DNA from: Hydrogenispora sp. | GTDB lineage: Bacteria; Bacillota; UBA4882; UBA10575 | Assembly: GCA_012837705.1 (NCBI GenBank) | Contig: DUQQ01000082.1 | Coordinates: 62,001-126,000, forward strand | DNA length: 64,000 nucleotides | Direction: 5' to 3' | In this document: positions 61,595-64,000 of the stretch, piece after piece | How the letters are laid out: every line of letters begins with the position of its first letter | Position numbering within the stretch: position 1 is the first letter of the stretch | The notes under the pieces: generated by a model | Database searches by the model: none | What the model saw: the letters and a program-made list of their open reading frames with translations, nothing else | Told to the model about the DNA's origin: nothing | Position numbers and translations under genes: made by a program

Positions 61595-62473
61595 TTAATC
61601 GATGACTAAAGCCACGGCCCCGTTCCGGATGACCTCTGGATTCAGCCTTCGAAATTCCTTCGCCGCTTCCACCCCGAGAACCAGATCGGTCTGCTCTTCT
61701 CCTCCCATGGGGACTGGGCTATCCGCCGTCAAGACCAATGGGTTAGAACCCAACCGCGGTAAGTTACGGGCTAAATCAATCGAACGGGCGTAGGCCACAA
61801 TGGTGGTAAAGCCCGGTCGCGCCATGTTGACCATCGTGGACGCATAGAGGAGGTTCCCTTCATGGTCAAACACCTGTGGGTAGAGGGCGGGTTTTATCCC
61901 TAAATTGCGGGCATCAATGATTACTCCGGTGTAAGATGTGGTATTCCCGGTCGCAGGACGATCGGGAAACACCGTTGGAGAAGGGCCCATCCGCTCCGTA
62001 ATTTCCGGGCGGTTCAGCAAGGATGTGAGCCCGGCTTGTCCTCCCAAGGGTAATTCAATAGTAAGCTCTATCATTCCATCCCATTGCTGATTGACCTTGA
62101 TGATCCGTGCTCCTTGGACAAAACCTTCAACCACAACTCTGATCTCGTCACTTTGCATCACGTAATTTCGAACGTAGGTCTCACTATTAACCCGGACACC
62201 GTTCAATACTTCCGCCGCGTTGCGGTAGGCATCGGCTTTTGCCGCTCCGCGGGCCATCAACCGGGCCTGTGGTCCGGAAGCCCCCTTTGGTGGAGCGCCA
62301 TAGCCAACCACATAGATCATTCCGTTGCCCCAGTCAATCTGGCCGGAACCAACCTCTTCAATCATTCCATAACTCTGTCCGCGTACCATAGCGGTGCTGG
62401 CCAGAAAGAGCAGGCAAAACAAGGCTAACAAGGTGCTTTTTACTTTACGCGTTGCCACCACCCCCTGTTTCAA
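61595..62473 (-). CDS. Exported LPP20/FlgP-family-like protein
   Basis: A 292-residue secreted protein. Residues about 12-33 (LLALFCLLFLASTAMVRG) form a signal peptide without a lipobox cysteine. The next part (about 45-150) follows the LPP20 pattern: GYGAPPKGASGPQARLMARG, then AAKADAYRNAAEVLNGVRV and SETYVRNYVMQSDEIRVVVEGFV, ending with the beta-strand TIELPLGGQAGL. The C-terminal half (about 180-290) is of unknown fold. TTG 62473 starts 1 nt after the preceding gene ends. In Vibrio and Campylobacter LPP20 proteins (FlgP) form outer-membrane flagellar discs; membership here is by pattern only. Confidence 0.75.
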   Translation of the reverse strand: MKQGVVATRKVKSTLLALFCLLFLASTAMVRGQSYGMIEEVGSGQIDWGNGMIYVVGYGAPPKGASGPQARLMARGAAKADAYRNAAEVLNGVRVNSETYVRNYVMQSDEIRVVVEGFVQGARIIKVNQQWDGMIELTIELPLGGQAGLTSLLNRPEITERMGPSPTVFPDRPATGNTTSYTGVIIDARNLGIKPALYPQVFDHEGNLLYASTMVNMARPGFTTIVAYARSIDLARNLPRLGSNPLVLTADSPVPMGGEEQTDLVLGVEAAKEFRRLNPEVIRNGAVALVID

Positions 62474-62474
62474 T

Positions 62475-63539
62475 TTACGGCATCCCAGCCGCGTGAATCA
62501 GTAGTTTAATCAGGTGCTGCGAAACACCGGTAATCTCAATCATCATCCCCCGCCCTCCGGCCAGTTGGTCGGCAAGCTGTGGTGCGGTAAGCGTGGTTTC
62601 AACCGTTAGCACCGCTTTACGCCCGATATATTCCCGTAATTGAACATTGTCCACCATCGGAGTCTCCTGTATTTGTTGGCGAAGCCGCACAAGCTGTTGA
62701 TAAGAGACGTTCTCAACGACAACCGTATGGCTCCGTGGTTCAGTCAAGATCTTTGCTAAGTCGGTAAGAAGGACAGGAAGCAGCTGCTCTCCGGCTTGAC
62801 GCAAGGCTTTTTCCGCCGCCGCAACCGGGGTCAGATCAACAGCGGTCTGTTGCCAGTCTTGAGCCGCCAGAACCTCACCGGTTTCGGCTTTAATCACTTT
62901 CATTTCTATGGTCACCCGGCATGAAATTAATCCGTAGTAATTACCAAGTTTTTCGCTATAGACTCTCCCTTGGACCAAAAGATCATGTGGCATGCCGACC
63001 ACCTGCTGCCCCCTGTCCGAGACCACCTGGTATCCGGCTTGCTTAAGCCCGTCGACCAATTGAGCCTCGATCCTACCGGTGGCCAGATTATGGGTCACCG
63101 CCACCACAGAAACCCGTATACGGGGGTCACCGGCCAGCTTCAAGTTTAAACGAAGCTCCTTCAGATCTTCGATCATCGTTCCCCGTTTAATGCTAACCGT
63201 AAGCAAAACTTTACAGATGTTTTGATCCACCCAAAGATCATCGATCTCATAACTTGATATGTAACCGGCCGAGCGTAGACGGATCGAATCCCGAATCAAC
63301 TCATAATTTTCGACCTGGGTTTCGCTATAAACAAGAACTCCCACCGCCTGCTCCACCGCTTGTTGTAAACCGTTCGCCACCGCGAGCTCACGGGCCTTAG
63401 CGATCTGGCCATCGATCATGAAGGCTTCGCCCACTACCTGTAGCACAATGGTCTCTTCTGCCGACTCTTTCTCCGCAACCACCGGAAAAATGACCAGGAA
63501 GAGCAAAAAATAGATCCAGATTATGCGTAAACACTTCAT
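62475..63539 (-). CDS. Exported FlgT-like protein
   Basis: A 354-residue secreted protein with signal peptide (residues 4-22, IIWIYFLLFLVIFPVVA). Residues about 30-115 match the FlgT N-terminal domain pattern: VVGEAFMIDGQIAKARELAV, NGLQQAVEQAVGVLVYSET, and SYEIDDLW. Residues about 135-255 look like the TolB-like middle domain of FlgT (VSVVAVTHNL, GYQVVSDRGQQVVG, DLLVQGRVYS). The last 80 residues form a small beta-rich domain. Vibrio FlgT has a comparable length and order and forms the H ring of the flagellum. ATG 63539 is 7 nt after GGGGAGG. It is the first gene of the operon; no promoter is clear. Confidence 0.75.
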   Translation of the reverse strand: MKCLRIIWIYFLLFLVIFPVVAEKESAEETIVLQVVGEAFMIDGQIAKARELAVANGLQQAVEQAVGVLVYSETQVENYELIRDSIRLRSAGYISSYEIDDLWVDQNICKVLLTVSIKRGTMIEDLKELRLNLKLAGDPRIRVSVVAVTHNLATGRIEAQLVDGLKQAGYQVVSDRGQQVVGMPHDLLVQGRVYSEKLGNYYGLISCRVTIEMKVIKAETGEVLAAQDWQQTAVDLTPVAAAEKALRQAGEQLLPVLLTDLAKILTEPRSHTVVVENVSYQQLVRLRQQIQETPMVDNVQLREYIGRKAVLTVETTLTAPQLADQLAGGRGMMIEITGVSQHLIKLLIHAAGMP

Positions 63540-63797
63540 GGACTAACCTCCCCGGGTGGAATCGCCGAAAACTATTTCTGCTTAATTAATTCCATTCCAC
63601 GGAGATTTTTTCCTTTATTTTATTCACACATATTACCCTTTTTCCCTTTTCGTTACCTTGGAAAACCCGCTCGCCGCTGGCTACCCGTCGCCCGTCACGC
63701 GTGAACATGATTGCCTTTGGCGGCATTTACCCCAGGCCGGAGCGCTCACCGCTATGGGATTTCCTTGGCATTGGCATCGGCATCGCATCCATGAATG
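63540..63797. other. Gap upstream of the FlgT-like operon
   Basis: No gene is visible. GTGGAAT (63556-63562) and ATTCCAC (63594-63600) form a 7-bp inverted repeat just before the operon's ribosome-binding site. A short run of hexamers, TTGGCA twice then TCGGCA and TCGCAT (63765-63788), follows farther right. The A/T-rich stretch 63600-63650 is the likeliest place for the promoter, but no good -35/-10 pair fits. Confidence 0.4.
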
Positions 63798-63823
63798 AAA
63801 AAGAAGACCCAAAAGGGTCTTCT
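63798..63823 (-). terminator. Intrinsic terminator after the hsp20 gene
   Basis: Minus strand AGAAGACCC, loop TTTT, GGGTCTTCT, then TTTTT. It ends the heat-shock gene ahead of the FlgT-like operon. Confidence 0.88.
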
Positions 63824-63843
63824 CCCATTTGAACAGGAAAGTC

Positions 63844-64000
63844 TTATTGAACCGGGGGATCTTCCCCCTCAATTTTCAGCTTATAACCGCGGTTTTTAGC
63901 CGATTCAGCCTTGGGGACGCGCACTTCTAAGACCCCGTTCCGGTATTTCGCACTAGCCTGATCGGCTTTGACTTCCACCGGCAACTGCACGGTCCGGTAG
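63844..64000 (-). CDS. Hsp20/alpha-crystallin small heat-shock protein, C-terminal part (gene runs off the window)
   Basis: Only the last 51 residues are inside the window; the start lies beyond position 64000. The visible part has the last strands of the alpha-crystallin domain, YRTVQLPVEVKADQASAKYR, then NGVLEVRVPKAE (the NGVLxVxxPK motif that closes the family's core) and a short tail ending EGEDPPVQ. A chaperone that binds unfolding proteins in the cytoplasm. The usual IxI motif in the tail is not evident (KLKIEGED is the nearest). A terminator follows. Confidence 0.88.
   Translation of the reverse strand, partial: YRTVQLPVEVKADQASAKYRNGVLEVRVPKAESAKNRGYKLKIEGEDPPVQ

Noticed and set aside
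63765-63788. Hexamer repeat TTGGCA/TCGGCA
   Set aside because: Only four imperfect units; too short to call a repeat locus or CRISPR.

Overview
The window looks like core chromosome of a Gram-positive-lineage bacterium (Bacillota), most likely an anaerobic, spore-forming, clostridia-like organism. The evidence is a PolC-type replicative polymerase, the conserved rpsB-tsf-pyrH-frr-uppS-cdsA-dxr-rseP-ispG-proS-polC gene order, a SAM-I riboswitch on metK, an infC that starts at ATT, and relatives of SpoIIM, SpoIID and YtvI. Base composition is near 50% G+C by eye. Pyruvate phosphate dikinase, malic enzyme, FolD and formate-THF ligase suit a fermentative or C1-active anaerobe. I cannot name the species; a deep-branching Limnochordia/Hydrogenispora-like lineage is only a guess.

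Layout. Almost everything reads on the minus strand. 1-4800: the end of a malic enzyme gene, an rRNA methyltransferase, rplT-rpmI-infC with its promoter and leader, then a pseudouridine synthase, lgt and lspA. 5000-22400: the large translation, isoprenoid and envelope cluster from polC back to rpsB, with two extra genes set into it (a four-zinc-ribbon protein and a YtvI-like permease). 22400-26040: a BtuFCD-type ABC transporter behind a gene of the poorly understood 'quinate 5-dehydrogenase' family. 26100-30900: a small accessory patch with genes on both strands (NlpC/P60 protein, large glutamine synthetase, CDF metal exporter, HypB-like GTPase). 31000-38800: prmC-prfA, DUF1385, rpmE, metK, pfkA, accA-accD. 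39000-45000: a YbhN-type flippase, rbgA, xerD, spoIIM, nudF, DUF3866. 45000-51500: ppdK, folD, fhs, murI. 51500-55400: an ABC-2 exporter, a 47-residue zinc-ribbon protein and an MFS carrier. 55500-57650: a TPR-SpoIID/LytB protein on the plus strand. 57850-63540: a four-gene exported-protein operon. 63844-64000: the end of a small heat-shock protein gene.

The most unusual region is 57852-63539. Four tightly packed genes encode exported proteins that resemble, in order of transcription, FlgT, the LPP20/FlgP family, and two CsgG/FlgO-type proteins carrying TPRs. The last has four copies of a roughly 122-residue super-repeat and a C-terminal segment that looks like a beta-barrel. In Vibrio, FlgT, FlgP and FlgO build outer-membrane-associated flagellar rings. 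A similar set in a PolC/SpoIIM organism without adjacent flagellar genes suggests an undescribed envelope assembly, possibly in a diderm member of the Bacillota.

No rRNA, tRNA, CRISPR array, insertion sequence or prophage was seen. Several genes need non-ATG starts (many TTG, some GTG, one ATT) to fit their ribosome-binding sites; I adjusted starts accordingly and say so in each entry.
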